NCBI GenBank assembly: GCA_026874595.1
Contig: CM049321.1
Coordinates: 19,130,979 to 19,194,978, forward strand
DNA length: 64,000 nucleotides
DNA from: Sipunculus nudus
Lineage: Eukaryota; Annelida; Sipuncula; Golfingiida; Sipunculidae
Reading direction: 5' to 3'
The notes beneath the pieces are model-generated. The model saw only the letters and a list, made by a program, of their open reading frames with translations. It was not told the DNA's origin and did no database searches. Below are positions 11,921 to 24,368 of the stretch, in pieces. Made by a program: the position numbers and the translations under genes. The number at the start of each line of letters is the position of its first letter. Position 1 is the first letter of the stretch.

Positions 11921-13440
11921 ATCTCGGGAACCGTTTGACCGATCAGGAAAATTTTTTTGCACAAATGTAGCCCTCGGAGAGCTTTATAACATACACCAAA
12001 AATGGTGGCGCCACCTGCAACCATGTTTGCACAGTGTCCATCTGTTCGTCTGCCTTGGGTTAAAATCACTCATATCTCTGCAGTGACTTGACTAATTCAC
12101 CTGAAATTGGGCATGCGTAAACATCCTGGATAGCTTTTCTGATTTTATGACAGGTGGCGCCACCTACATTCACGTTTACGCTGCAGACATCCAAGCTCAT
12201 ATCTCGGGAACCGTTTGACCGATCAGGAAAATTCTTTTGCACAAATGTAGCCCTTGGAGAGCTTTATAACATACACCAAAAATGGTGGCGCCACCTGCAA
12301 CCATGTTTGCACAGTGTCCATCTGTTCGTCTGCCTTGGGTTAAAATCACTCATATCTCTGCAGTGACTTGACTAATTCATCTGAAATTGGGCATGCTTAT
12401 ACATCCTGGAAAGCTTTTCTGATTTTATGACAGGTGGCGCCACCTACATTCACGTTTACGCTGCAGACATCCAAGCTCATATCTTGGGAACCGTTAGACC
12501 GATCAGGAAAATTCTTTTGCACAAATGTAGCCCTTGGAGAGCTTTATAACATACACCAAAAATGGTGGTGCTACCTGCAACCATGTTTGCACAGTGTCCA
12601 TCTGTTTGTCTGCCTTGGGTTAAAATCACTCATATCTCTGCAGTGACTTGACTAATTTACCTGAAATTTGGCATGCGTATACATCCTGGATAGCTTTTCT
12701 GATTTTATGACAGGTGGCGCCACCTACATTCACGTTTACGCTGCAGACATCCAAGCTCATATCTCGGGAACCGTTTGACCGATCAGGAAAATTTTTTTGC
12801 ACAAATGTAGCCCTTGGAGAGCTTTATAACATACACCGAAAATGGTGGCACCACCTGCAACCATGTTTGCACAGTGTCCATCTGTTCGTCTGCCTTGGGT
12901 TAAAATCACTCATATCTCTGCAGTGGTTTGACTAATTCACCTGAAATTCGGCATGCTTATACATCCTGGATAGCTTTTCTGATTTTATGACAGGTGGCGC
13001 CACCTACAATCAAGTTTACGCTGCAGACATCCAAGCTCATATCTAGGGAACCGTTTGACCGATTGGGCCAAAATTTTGCATGTGTATAAATCTCACATAG
13101 CTCTCTATCATATGCAAAACTGGTGGCGCCACCTGCAGCCATGTTTGCACAGCTCCCATCTGTTTGTCTGCCATGGGATAAAATCACTCATATCTCGGCA
13201 GTGGTTTGACATATCTGCCTAAAATTTTGCAAGTTTATACATCCCCGACAGCTCTCTTGATTTTATGACAGGTGGCGCCACCTGCATTCTAGTTTATGCA
13301 GCAGATATCCAAGCTCATATCTTGGGAACCGTTTGACCGATTGGGCCAAAGTTTTGCATGTGTATAGAGCTTTCTGGATTTTTTCGTAGGTAGCGCAACC
13401 TACATACACAATTTGGCTGCAGACATCCATGCTAATATGC
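11921..13440 (+). repeat. 280-bp tandem repeat made of two diverged ~140-bp halves
   Basis: The phrase ATCTCGGGAACCG or a close variant begins at 11921, 12201, 12481, 12761 and 13041, exactly 280 bp apart, and again at 13319. Each unit carries two GGTGGCGCCACCT palindromes. The halves align with each other (CTCATATCTC then a GTGACTTGAC- or CCGTTTGACC-like phrase), so the unit is a dimer. 280 is not a multiple of three, so the repeated 70-codon ORFs in successive units are not one protein. The last two units are the most diverged. Confidence 0.95.
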
Positions 13441-13503
13441 AACACTTCACCCGTTCCACTCTGATTTAGGCGGATACAAGTAGTCGCTTGTCGACTACCC
13501 GTA

Positions 13504-14700
13504 TTCTAGTTTAAATTTAAAAAAATGAGAATTTACCTTTATTTACCTGATCTTACCAGTGCAGGTGAGTAAACTTTTACAGGTAGCAATTGGCAAAATT
13601 GAAATGCACAAGTCTCATGGCTGTGCAGTTAATTAAAAGATAGCTTCTGCTTATTGTTTTGACTCCTTCAAAAATTTCCTTTCCACTTTTAAAATGAAAA
13701 GTTGTCTTTATATTCTGTACTTACAAAGGTAATTAAATCTGTTTAAAATCAAAGGTATCATTTCAGGTAACCCAATAAATAGTGCAGTTAGTACCTGTAA
13801 TTCATAAATTTTACACATGGCACTCAAAATTAATTTGTTTGTTTTTTTTGTTCTCCCTAATTACATGTATAAAATATATACTTCATTAAAAAATAATTTA
13901 CCTGGATTTACCTGAACTCACCTGTACAGGTGAGTATGTTTTTATGTGTAACTGTAACCAAAATTATCAATTTATGTTTTACATGTCTGAAAAATCAAAA
14001 TATAATGGTTTTACACAGTTGACACTTGTTTATCCCTATTCTCACCAGCCACTTTTCAGCATGATTTTGTCACTGTCACAGGTAATTAGATCAGTTGAAT
14101 GACAAAGGTACTATTCATATAGGTAACTTAATTACTGTATTAAAAGCACCTGTTCTTATATCAAAATTAATTATACAGTCCATAAATAGAGAAGGTATTA
14201 ATTTATAGTAACTATAATGATGAACAAGGTGTTTGCGTACATATTCAGAAAAAAAAAATAATTTACCTTTTCTTACCTGTACAGGTAAACATATGTGTTA
14301 TATGTCAATAATCATAGAATGTGCTCTTTTGGTCAGCAAGCTTTTCAGGTGAAAAATATATGATTCCCACAGAAAAATCCAATTTTACTAGCACATTCTG
14401 GTTCGTCGGTGGTTCCCTTTCCAGTGTTAAACCAAATCATTTACCTTTTTCTTACCTTTAATATATAATTACCTTAGAGTGAAAAAAATCCTTACATTTC
14501 CCTTTTTTTATCAAATGGTTCATGGGTTACCTGAACAGGATGAAAGGGGTCATTTTGGTGATATACCAGTGAGTGGAAATACAGGTAGTACAGATTTACC
14601 TGTTTTTACCTGTATATACCTTAGTTACATACATATCAAACCAGGTATGTAGAAAATAAATAAAATAACATGAAGGACATATACCTGACAGTAAAAGCTG
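13504..14700 (+). repeat. Degenerate ~365-bp tandem array, right part
   Basis: Anchors of the type ATTTACC(T/TGG)..TTACCTG occur near 13531, 13895 and 14261, then at 14440 and 14590 in shortened units. Each anchor is followed by an ACCTG/CAGGT pair; two are perfect palindromes (13919-13932 and 14273-14288). The units are old, with only patches of similarity between them. Confidence 0.65.
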
Positions 14701-16013
14701 AAAATTACACAAAGATACCTTTAACGGTTACTGAGTAAATGTCTCTTATATAGATTCATGTCAAAATGTGGAAAAAATACAAAATAAATCTGAACAGTAG
14801 GAGTGTGACAATCCACAGGCTAATCTGAACAGTAAAGGGTTAATACACACAGGTATTACCAAATATTAGATACAGGTTTTGGTGAGATCGCAAAAATGAA
14901 ACACTCCCAAAACTTTTAAAATGGAGAAACTGCGAAATTTCAGCCTCGCGAATATGAAGCCAACCACAGTACCTCATATGGAACAAGATATTGAACCTAG
15001 TTTTATCTCTTTAATCATGATCTGTAAAATATAATATTCATCGGTGAGTCCCATTTCATCATTAAGAATATAAGAATTGTATCTGAAGTTAACAAGTATA
15101 ATCTGAATGTTTTCTCCAACAGAATCGTGATTAAATCATCAACGCTGAGAATATTTTGATCACTTTTATTCCTTATTTTAGTTAATTTGATAATGATCAT
15201 TCCATATCATTTATCATTTATGGCTCACACGTCTGGTCAATACTCTTGGGTAAGTTCAGGGTTTCAGGCATTGGTCATGAGGTTATAGTTATATATGTGT
15301 ATTTTTCAGGGTTTCCTGTCCTTAAAAAATCATGACTTTCTAAGTTTTATAAAAAAAAATACTTGAACAGTCATTACTTTTTGTATTTAAAAAAAAGTTA
15401 TGATATGTTCATGGAAAATGGATCCTGTGGAAGAGTACTTTTACAGATTATAGCAGGGCTATTCAGGCCCTCTGACATTAGCAAGTATACAACCAGCTTA
15501 CTGGCTGTCATTACATCCTTCAGGAAAGAGGAATATACTTTAAGGCTCTGTTAAGAGGAAAATATTTTCATAATTTCTTAAAATGCCTCATGGCCTACAG
15601 GTACACTGTCAACTGACATAAATCAGACTCATCATTAGGTTTTTAGTATACTTTTTAATACCACCAAACATGAGCAAGAAAAATTCTGTTTTAACTCAGC
15701 ATATTGGTAAACCCCTCCGCATGTTTGTTAAATTTTTGACTGCATGAACACAGGCATGGCTTGTATGGGTTATTGTATGCAGCCAAATTGTATGCGATAT
15801 CATATAGGAAATGATTGGTTACCATAGAGATATTCTAAGCAATATTCTAACTGATAGAAAAATGCATTTCCTTGAATTCAGACATAAGTAGGAGATAAGA
15901 TTGTACTCTAAAAGGCACAAATGTTCAAGCACACATTATCAATAGATCGTCTATTTCAAAACAGATTGTAAGACCCCTTAAATAACTATATGTATAAAAC
16001 CAGATGGTTATAT
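14701..16013. other. Non-coding stretch
   Basis: No supported gene. A hairpin-MITE relative (CAGCCTCGCGAATATGAAGC) lies near 14940-14970. The 63-codon open frame near 15363 has no context to support it. Confidence 0.45.
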
Positions 16014-18470
16014 TTAGCTCAGCTGACTTTCAGTCATGCTGGGCTATAGCGATGGGTCTTTGTCCGGCGTCCTTCCGTCTGTCCGTCTGTCCGTCCGGCC
16101 GGCCGTCCAGCCGGCCGTTAGCAGGGCACAAATCGTAACCGTAGGGGCTAGGGCCATGAACCCTATGCAGTCTTAGAGGTTATAAAAAGATCTCCTTGCA
16201 AACCTGAAATTAGGTCACTGCGACCTATATTCTAGAAGTTATGGGGTGTGTTTGCACCCCCCAGAAATAACTCTTTGAGACAAAATTTTCATCCCAAACC
16301 TTCCATCTTTCACATACAGATCACCTGCCAACAGGGGAAGTACCTTAATTTTTTTTAGGTCAAGAGGTCAAAGGTCAAGGTCACAGGAGCCTCTTCTTTG
16401 AAAAGCCTGTGGATGCATTTTAAGCCAACCCTTTCATCCCAATTCTTTGATCTTTCACATATAGCTCACCTACTAAGTTGGAGAAGAATCCTATAGATTT
16501 TGAGGTCACAAGGTCAAAGGTCAGGGTCACAGGATCCACTTCTTTGAAAAGGTAGTGGACACATTTCAAGCTAGACTTTTCATTCCAAACCTTCCAGCAC
16601 TGATATCGCTTCTCTGCCAACAGGGGAAAAGACCTGTTGATTTTGAGGTCAAAGGTCAAGTTCACAGCACCCACTTCTTGCGTGGAGTCATTTTCAGGCA
16701 AACTTTTCAATCTGTACCTTCCATCTGTCATATATGACTTACCTACCAATAAGGGAAGAAGCCTATTGATGTTGAGGTCAAAAAGTCAAAGGTCAAGGTC
16801 ACAATATTTAATTGTTCTATAAATGCTTGTGAGCATATTTCAAGTGTAACTGTTCAACCCAAACCTTCAGTCTTTCACATATGCCACATCTATGCATCAC
16901 TCAGTTTGACTCAAACTTCATATTTATGGGTCTTTTTGCTTGAATAAATAACTTATTGAATTTGGGGTCAGCTGGTCAGCAGGTTAAAGGTTGCAGGTCA
17001 AAGTTATTCACCTATTGGTTGCCAAGTAATTACACCAGATTTAAGTGGTCAGTAGTTACCCATCATTTAGAAAGAATCCAGTTGATATATGGGCAAAAGG
17101 CCAAGGTCATAGGTCAGGGATGTTCACAATTACTTATTTTATAGACCATCTCTATTTTTCTTGTATATATAACCATCCCACTCCAGCTGGTACATCTCCC
17201 TGTGTGGCTGTAATTGTGAGTGACACTGGTGACATATGACTCCCTTTTGTATCAGCCTATCAAGTGATAAGGCTCAGTGATAAGTACCTCGTTACATCAT
17301 AACAAAAACACTGTTCTCAGAATGCTTCAGCCAGGCATTAAGACTATGAGAGTATAGTATTAAGGTTTAGCTACTGATTTATAAGATGATGGGAACATTT
17401 TGCAGTTTATTTTATGGAATCCTAGCAATAAACTTAGTTTCCTAGATATCTGAATATTTTAATATATATCACCACATATAAAAGCAAGTGTTTGTTCTCA
17501 CAATATGTGGATGTGTACCTTGATTTAGGATGGCTTTTTGTTTTATTTCAAGACTCTTAGTCATGCTTTCTGCATTTCTTTTCTTTCAGGTTTGGCAGTT
17601 TACCTACCCTGCTGACCCCATTGAAAAGCAGAGTGATAATAAAAATATTGGACTTACACTTTTTACAATTGCATATCTATAAATCTTATATGAGGGCCTG
17701 GACATGCCTTTTGAATTATTTTGGGCATTTATTACTGGATAATTTGCCCCAAGGTTGGTCTCTTATTGGAGAATGTGGGATATCAAATGTCATACTTGTC
17801 AGAAATCCATTATGTCTGCCAGTTAGCCACCTTAGAAATTCTTTCTTCAGGGCAGTTTCAGTAATTTTTCTTTAATGTTTGGTCCGATTTAGAGAATGTT
17901 TGTTGTCTGATTTCAGACTTGTCAGAAGTCCAATATGGCCACCAGGCAACCATCTTTTAATTCCTTTTGATCATATTATCTCAAGAACAGTTAAAGTGAA
18001 TGCAGTTGGATGTATATTTATGTAATCTTGTAAAGGATTGGGTCAAATATTTCTGAATAAATATTACCATCATTTATAAAAGTGCAGTACAGTTGGCTTG
18101 TATTGAATAAAAATTCATACAGAAGCACCTGTTTCTCAATAATTCTTGCATGTATTTCCTTGATTTTTGCTATATATTTTGATCTTATATTTGCCCTTTG
18201 TGGTGTTCCTTTTGAGACTGACAGGTAGGTTTCAAGCAAGCTGTTGGAATAGTTCCTGATAGCTTAACAATCATGCATTTTCCTCACACCATCAATTCAC
18301 TGTATTTTAACCAGACATAGGTGATATATATTTCTGTTGTCATAGAAAATTTTCAACAAATTGGCAAATTGGTTCTTCAAAATTTGACTAGAAGTTGTGA
18401 ATCTCAGTCCATGATGTCACAGGTCATGCTTGGCAGCTGAGCGTCATGACCCATGGGTCACTTGTTTAAC
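16014..18470 (+). mobile_element. TTAGCTCAGCTGAC hairpin element, long copy A
   Basis: The 5' hairpin (TTAGCTCAGCTGAC / GTCATGCTGGGCTA) is followed by repeats of CCGTCTGTCCGTCC, then tandem ~135-140-bp units each holding an AGGTCAAAGGTCAAGGTCA block (about 16370, 16508, 16645, 16775). It closes with the palindrome TGACCCATGGGTCA and CTTGTTT. The copy at 36474-37440 has the same ends but lacks the middle. The segment 17150-17640 may be an unrelated insertion. ORFs inside are repeat translations. Confidence 0.8.
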
Positions 18471-18801
18471 AGGAAGGCCTACATGTGTACTTGAATATAG
18501 GTTACAATTCAGTTAAAGTAAAGAATCAGAATGAGTGGATATGAGAAATCTTTTGGGCAATCCTTTATATATCTGAATAAAAGTCAGATCAGACTTTATT
18601 CTACAAAGCATATTTTATCCAAGAAAATACATCTCCATATTTCCATGTTGTTGAGATGATCAAATGCCATTCTGCCATTAGAGATGCATAAAAAAATTGA
18701 TACACTGAATTTACATTCCCATGATTAAATTTTATCTGATTGGTTAAATTGTAATCTATTCTTAACCGCAATCAGATTAATTTTGATCATTATTATAATT
18801 T

Positions 18802-20873
18802 TTAGCTCAGCTGACTATAAGTCATCTGAGCTATAGTCGTGGTCCATTGTCGGTCATCCATCCGTCTTGCTGTCCGTCTGTCGGTCTGTCCCTCTGTCCG
18901 TCCGTAGATGTGGCATGTTTTGAAACCGTAAGACCTAGGAATCCAAAATTCAGCATAATGTTAGATGTCCCCAAGATCTCCTACCAAACCGAAAACTGGG
19001 TCTTTGTGACTTCCTTCCTTTGAGAAATTAAGGAAAAACCTCAATTTTTTATTAAAATCCTATTTTCACACTTCAGGACTGCCTAATAGCAAAACCACTC
19101 ATCTGTTTTCCTCATATTTACAATAAATATTTCTCTATATAGTTCCTATGAACATGCCAGAAATTAAGTCTGTTAATATATCTTGAATATATAGCTCACT
19201 TGCCAATAGTGGATGATCCATATCAATTTTGGGGTCACAAGGTCAAAGGTCAAGGCCACAGGAGCTATCTGTCAAAAAATTAGTTTCTGGATGATAATTC
19301 CTGCTTTTATTGATGTATTGATTTCAAACTTGACTTATACTGTGGAAGTGGTTAATTTGGCGCGTCTGAATTTTCGCGCTTTTTCCATTTTACAGCATTA
19401 GCGCAGTTCGAATTTTCGCGCAAATCAATATGTAAGGGGAATTCAATTTGTATCAAATATATCAAAATATTTAAACGATTACATAAAAGATAGGTTTGTA
19501 ACGCAACATACCTTCCACCTGACAACTTCGGGTGACTGCATACATGCTACGAGCTGGTCGATAGTGTATGTGATTGCACGGGGTAAACAATATGTAATTA
19601 CCGGGACTTATTACGTTTGACGATGCTGTGGTACCCAGAAATGCAGTTTGACATTTGAGTAAATTGTAGAACTGCTCAACAAAAGCAACTGTGATTACTA
19701 GTTATAAGCCGCCTGCTGTATGTGTGAACAACAAACAGAGCTGACCACAACTGCGGCTGGCTCTCAGTCGTACTTCAAAGACATTTGGAGGGCGGTTCTA
19801 AAGAGCTTCAAAGGATATTTGTTTCACAGTTGTTCCTACAAATTACCAATAAGCAGAGTGGTTTTCAGCTGAGATATCACTTGCTATTAGATCTTAATAC
19901 AAGCCACATGACTGCTCTAACATCCTCATTGAAGAAGCCTCAACTCAAGCGAGGAGGAATTACAAGAATCACGTGACTGTGTGTCAGACCAGAATTCTGC
20001 AGTCTTCCAAGTGGCGAACGATCGTATTGATCAGCTAGCAACATCACAACCTGCAAAGCTCCGCCAGGGTGAATACCAAAATATCGATGAAAACACTAGA
20101 CTTTTGTGCATAAAAAATAAATTTTGTATATAAAAACAGTTTCGTTTTTCTCATTGCCCCATCAAACATTAATGATCTATATGACACAGGATCGTCTATT
20201 CAATTTGCCAGAACCCTTTACTTGTATCGAACAATAGTGACGGTAAAAAAGTAAACTAGATGGACTTGTCTGGGGTGTTCAAAATAACGCGTGTTCTTAA
20301 TTTAGGGCTAATTATGCTCCAGCGAAAAGCGCGAAAATAAAAACCCCACTAACAAAACCACTTCCACAGTATATGTCCCATTGAAAAAGCAAGACTCCAT
20401 TGATTTTGGGGTCATGAGGTCAAAGGTCAAGGTCACAGGACGCATCTTTAAAAAGATTGTGGATGCATTTTCAGCCAAACATTTCATCTCAGACCTTTCA
20501 TCTTGCACATATAGTTCATCTGCCAATAGAGGAAGACCCCTGTCAATTTTGAGTTCACAAGGTCAAAGGTGAAGGTCACAGGAGCCATCTGTCCAAAAAT
20601 TAGTTTTTGGATGATGATTCCAATAATGCCAAGAAATGTCTAGTTTGTTCACAAACTGCTCACATGTTTCAGTTTCAACATTAGGAAACACATGGTCAGG
20701 TCACAAAATATTATTTACAACAATTTCTTGCTCATCAATACAAACCAATCATATAAACCAACCATGGCCTTTATTACCTCTCTGTCTTAAACTTTATCTC
20801 CATTTGATATTATTTTAGATTTTTACCTTCAAGGTCAACATCAGCTGAGCACAGTGACCCATGGGTCCCTTCT
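18802..20873 (+). mobile_element. TTAGCTCAGCTGAC hairpin element, copy B
   Basis: The 5' hairpin here is almost perfect (TAGCTCAGCTGAC, loop TATAA, GTCATCTGAGCTA). A GTCCGTCTGTCGGTCTGTCC tract and AGGTCAAAGGTCA units at about 19231, 20415 and 20560 follow. The right end is TGACCCATGGGTC-CCTT, with the palindrome slightly decayed. The body is split by a TA-flanked element at 19338-20371. Removing that insertion leaves a copy of roughly 1.04 kb. Confidence 0.75.
19338..20371. mobile_element. 1.03-kb TA-flanked TIR element nested in copy B
   Basis: Exact 16-bp terminal inverted repeats TACTGTGGAAGTGGTT / AACCACTTCCACAGTA, with TA on both sides (19336-19337 and 20372-20373). A TA duplication is the signature of Tc1/mariner-group insertion. 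No transposase is visible, so this is a non-autonomous derivative. Subterminal regions contain TTTTCGCGC motifs near both ends. Confidence 0.85.
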
Positions 20874-22439
20874 TTGCATTTACTAGCCCAAAGCCTGCTG
20901 TGAGCTGTGAATTTTTACAGAGCACACCATTTTTGTGGTATATGCACTCTAGATTGACCTCAGTGCTCAATGGTATAGACTACTGCACATGCTGATAAAT
21001 ATAAAAAAGGATAATAAAGAGGTACATTTTTCCTTTATTTGCTCAAATTAACAAACATCCAGTATGGTGAAATATTTGCTTTTATTTAAAGGAAAGTCTA
21101 AAATTCAATTGGAAAGTAATAATTGTATCAAGAACTAAATAGAAGTGTAATAATCATTTATTAAGTTTAATAATACACATCAGTACAAACCATTTCACTA
21201 ACTCATGTGTAATGGACAGTTTTGGAAGCACACAGGAAGCACCAATGAAGCATGTTTAGGTACATTTTGGACTTTGCAAATGTTGGTGTATATTTTCAAG
21301 TGTATAATGCAGAGGCATTTCAATTATTACTTCTGAAGCACACTGGAATCATGGTCCTGCTTTGTCATGTTCCATACTCTGTCAAGTAGAACAATTTAAG
21401 CAAAGTAGAACTCATATTTTTCACATTAGAACAAAGCATTTCAGTTGCTCAAAGTTCTCAAAAAGACAGAATTTTGCTGAAAAGCACAAAATAATCACAC
21501 CTTAAGCATACTCCATGCCCTAAAATTTCTACAAGGGAGAGTTTCAGTTTGGGTTGTGAGTTTACATGTATTCTGTTGTGTTAATTCATCATTGGTAGCT
21601 TTATGTTAAAATTATGGCTGTTTACTACAATATGCAACATGATGGAAGGCCACTGCAAATTGCATGCATTCCTTGATATTGCTTTATCAGCCCAGTTATC
21701 AGTGCCTACTGAGTTGGATTGTCACGGCTAAGATTATTGCGGATGACCCTGATTACCTGTGTTATATTTGATACTTATTTGTCAAAGTGTTAGTGAAAAG
21801 GGTCATGAATTTTGTCAAAATTTGTGAGAAATTTATGAAAAATTAGTCCGCTGAGATTAAGGGAATCCTATTTTGTATAGCTGTACAGTATTTGATGTGA
21901 ATGAATATAATAAAATCATTTGAAAAATTACTTAAGGACTTGCCGCCGTTTTGATTCTACATTTCTGTCTTAAGTTCATTCAGGACACTCTCATTAAGTA
22001 CTAAGTGTAAAACATCAATAGCCCATTGATGTCATGGGAATCCATGACACCATGGTTCCTGCTCATGTGCAGGCAAGAGATTACTGTAACAGCTCTGTAA
22101 GCTACAGTGGCCAGTAGGGTTTAGTCTTATTATGGTTACTGATGCAGCAGCTGATCTGACCAGCCTGAGGTTAATAAAGAAGGTCTCTCATGTTGGTTTG
22201 TAATTATGATCTGATTCCTTACTGTGCTGTCCTTGTGGAAGCAGCAGCTATGACTGCCGTGTACTCATGGTTAGCAAGTGGTCAGAATCCAGGCATTCGG
22301 CTTTCCGAAGAGGATTGACACTAAACTTTCTTAGCTCACTTTAAGAAGAAACAAGTACATGTGCATATTTGTGTATGCATTTGTGTATTTAGTCTCAAGG
22401 GAATATTTCTTCAGTTACATTATATTTTAATTGTTAATT
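20874..22439. other. Non-coding stretch
   Basis: No exon, RNA gene or definable repeat seen on either strand. Confidence 0.5.
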
Positions 22440-23132
22440 GTATCCCCAGACAAAGTCGGGGGATACTATGTTTTCGCCGCATAGAAATCTTGTTGGCGCA
22501 ATAACTCAAAAAATATTTCACGGATCTTAACCAAACTTGGTATATGTATAGATATGGGTGAGAGGACTACGCCTATTTAAAATGAGGTCATGACCTTGAC
22601 TAGTAGAGTGTCCTTGACCTTGAATAGGTCCAATGTTGGGGAAAATCACACAAATTCTTAAATATCTCAAGAAATCTTGCATGGATTGATCCCAAAATCA
22701 AGTTGATGGAAGATCATGAATAGAGTTGTTATGTTCCAGAAACTGGTGGCGCCACCTATTATTCTTTACTTGTTTTCGTGCCGTTTAATATCCCCAAAAT
22801 TGCTACTTGACAGTACTGTAAGCATTATAAGTCAAAAACTAATGGACAGATTTCTTTTATATTATGCATATACATAGATATGGGTTATGGGATGATGTTT
22901 ATTCAAATTGGGGTCATGACCTCTCCTATGAGAGTGGCCTTGACCTTGAATATTGCCATATATGGTGAAAATCATTAATATTTCAATAAGGGATGCATGG
23001 AATGGTCCAAAAATCAACTTGACCAAAGATCTTGGATAGTATTGTCATGTACCGGAAACAGGTGGCCCTATCTGTTATTCTTTTACTTGTTTTTGTTCCG
23101 TTTAATCCCCCCATCATTGCCACTTAACAGTA
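22440..23132 (+). mobile_element. GTATCCCC hairpin element, two core units
   Basis: The 5' hairpin GTATCCCCAGAC/GTCGGGGGATAC is followed by CTATGTTTTCGCCG, matching the start of the 11653 element after its hairpin. Two core units of about 330 bp follow, each with TGACCTTGA motifs. The first carries a GGTGGCGCCACCT palindrome (22744), the second a decayed version near 23061. The right end seems truncated just before the minisatellite; no 3' hairpin is visible. Confidence 0.65.
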
Positions 23133-23256
23133 CAATTCCATTCAAGTCTTTCTTTCCTCAGGTGCCACAATTCCTAAACATACCTTTTAAACTGGTCAGG
23201 GAAAGCAGTTGTAGATACCCTTTATTAAGGAAAACTGATAGATCTATAGCTATAAG

Positions 23257-23594
23257 ACAAATGATGGATAGCTAGCTTGGACAAGTGATGGATAGGTAAG
23301 ACAAGTGATAGATAGGTAAGACAAGAGATGGATAGCTAACACAAGTGATGGAAAGCTAAGACAAGTGATGGATAGCTAAGACAAGGGATTGATAGGTAAG
23401 ACAAGTGATGGATAGCTAATACAAGTGATGGAAAGCTAATACAAGTGATGGATAGCTAAGACAGATGATTGATAGGTAAGACAAGTGATGGATAGCTAAG
23501 ACAAGCTGATGGATACCTAAGACAGGTGATGGATAGCTAAGTCAAACTGACTGATAGCTAAGACAAGTTGGATAGCTAAGAAAAGTGATGGAAA
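23257..23594 (+). repeat. 20-bp minisatellite, left part
   Basis: About 17 units of GATGGATAGCTAAGACAAGT with variants (GGAAAGC, GATAGGT). The array stops at 23594 and a remnant of one to two units resumes at 27834 (AAGCTAAGACAACCTGATGG), showing that the 4.24-kb segment between was inserted into it. Confidence 0.95.
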
Positions 23595-23619
23595 CCCTTA
23601 CCGAAAATTTTTATAAGTG

Positions 23620-24003
23620 CCATATATGTGAAAGTTATATGGCACATATAAGGCACATATATGTGCCATATATGTCCCTTATATCCAACCTTATAACTCC
23701 CATATATGTCACATATATGTATGGTATATGGATTTTATATGCAAATTAGGTAGGAGCCTTATATGTCACATATATGGGCCTTATATGTCACTTATAAGGC
23801 TTCCACATATAGGTCCCCTATAACTCCCATATATCCCATATATGTCCCTTATAACTCCCATATATGTCCCATATATGTGCCTTATAACTCCCATATATGT
23901 GCCTTATAACTCCCATATATGTGACATATATGTGACATATATGGGACTTATAAGTGCCATATATGTCCCTTATAAATGACATATAACTCACATACAAGTC
24001 CAG
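23620..24003 (+). repeat. Left subterminal TATATG repeat array
   Basis: Short tandem units built on CCATATATGTGCCTTATAAC, strongly palindromic through the CATATATG core. It corresponds in inverted orientation to 27525-27825. Tyr/Ile-rich ORFs here are its translation. Confidence 0.85.
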
Positions 24004-24368
24004 TGTATGCACCTTCTGTGCTGTTTGTCAATAGCTCAGTTACTATCTGTTGTATGTTCTGTTTTGAAAGGTGTTTACTCTTTTCTTTATTCCACAAGCA
24101 ATTACGTTAGATGATAGAAATTAAGCTTTGTGTGTGTGTGTGGTGAGCTTCCTGCACTGTGCAATTCCTTGAAATCAATGCTGGCCTGCAGTCACACTGG
24201 GGGTCATCAACTTCACACAGTCACATGGACGCAAACACATGAAACATAAAAGTAAGAAAATACAATAGCCAAAATTAATGTTTATTTACACATTTGTAAA
24301 CTGAAAATAATATTTTCATAAGATTTTTAAAACTCCCTGGTTCAGTCAGATTTGAGAGTGTTGTCATT

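Larger units (their letters stand above)
11653..13503 (+). mobile_element. Pearl/Helentron-like non-autonomous element with tandem core
   Basis: The left end is a near-perfect hairpin, GTATCCGCCAAAAC against GTTTTGCGGATAC (11653-11682), followed by CTATGTTTTC and a CCG tract. The core holds about six 280-bp units. The right end has GGCGGATAC (inverted copy of the start), then a 7-bp-stem hairpin GTAGTCGCTTGTCGACTAC, a seven-base spacer and CTAG before T. A 3' hairpin just before CTRR-T is typical of Helitron-group elements. Ends plus tandem core match the pearl/CvA type described in oysters. No Rep/helicase ORF is present, so it depends on a partner elsewhere. Confidence 0.7.

Noticed and set aside
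12154-12935. Three near-identical 70-codon ORFs, one per 280-bp unit
   Set aside because: They are translations of the tandem core of a transposon; 280 bp is not divisible by three and each frame stops before the next unit.
17589-17640. Possible kinase exon after a good acceptor (TTTCTTTTCTTTCAG)
   Set aside because: No usable donor follows in a phase that fits the next exon, and the segment lies within a repeat-element copy.
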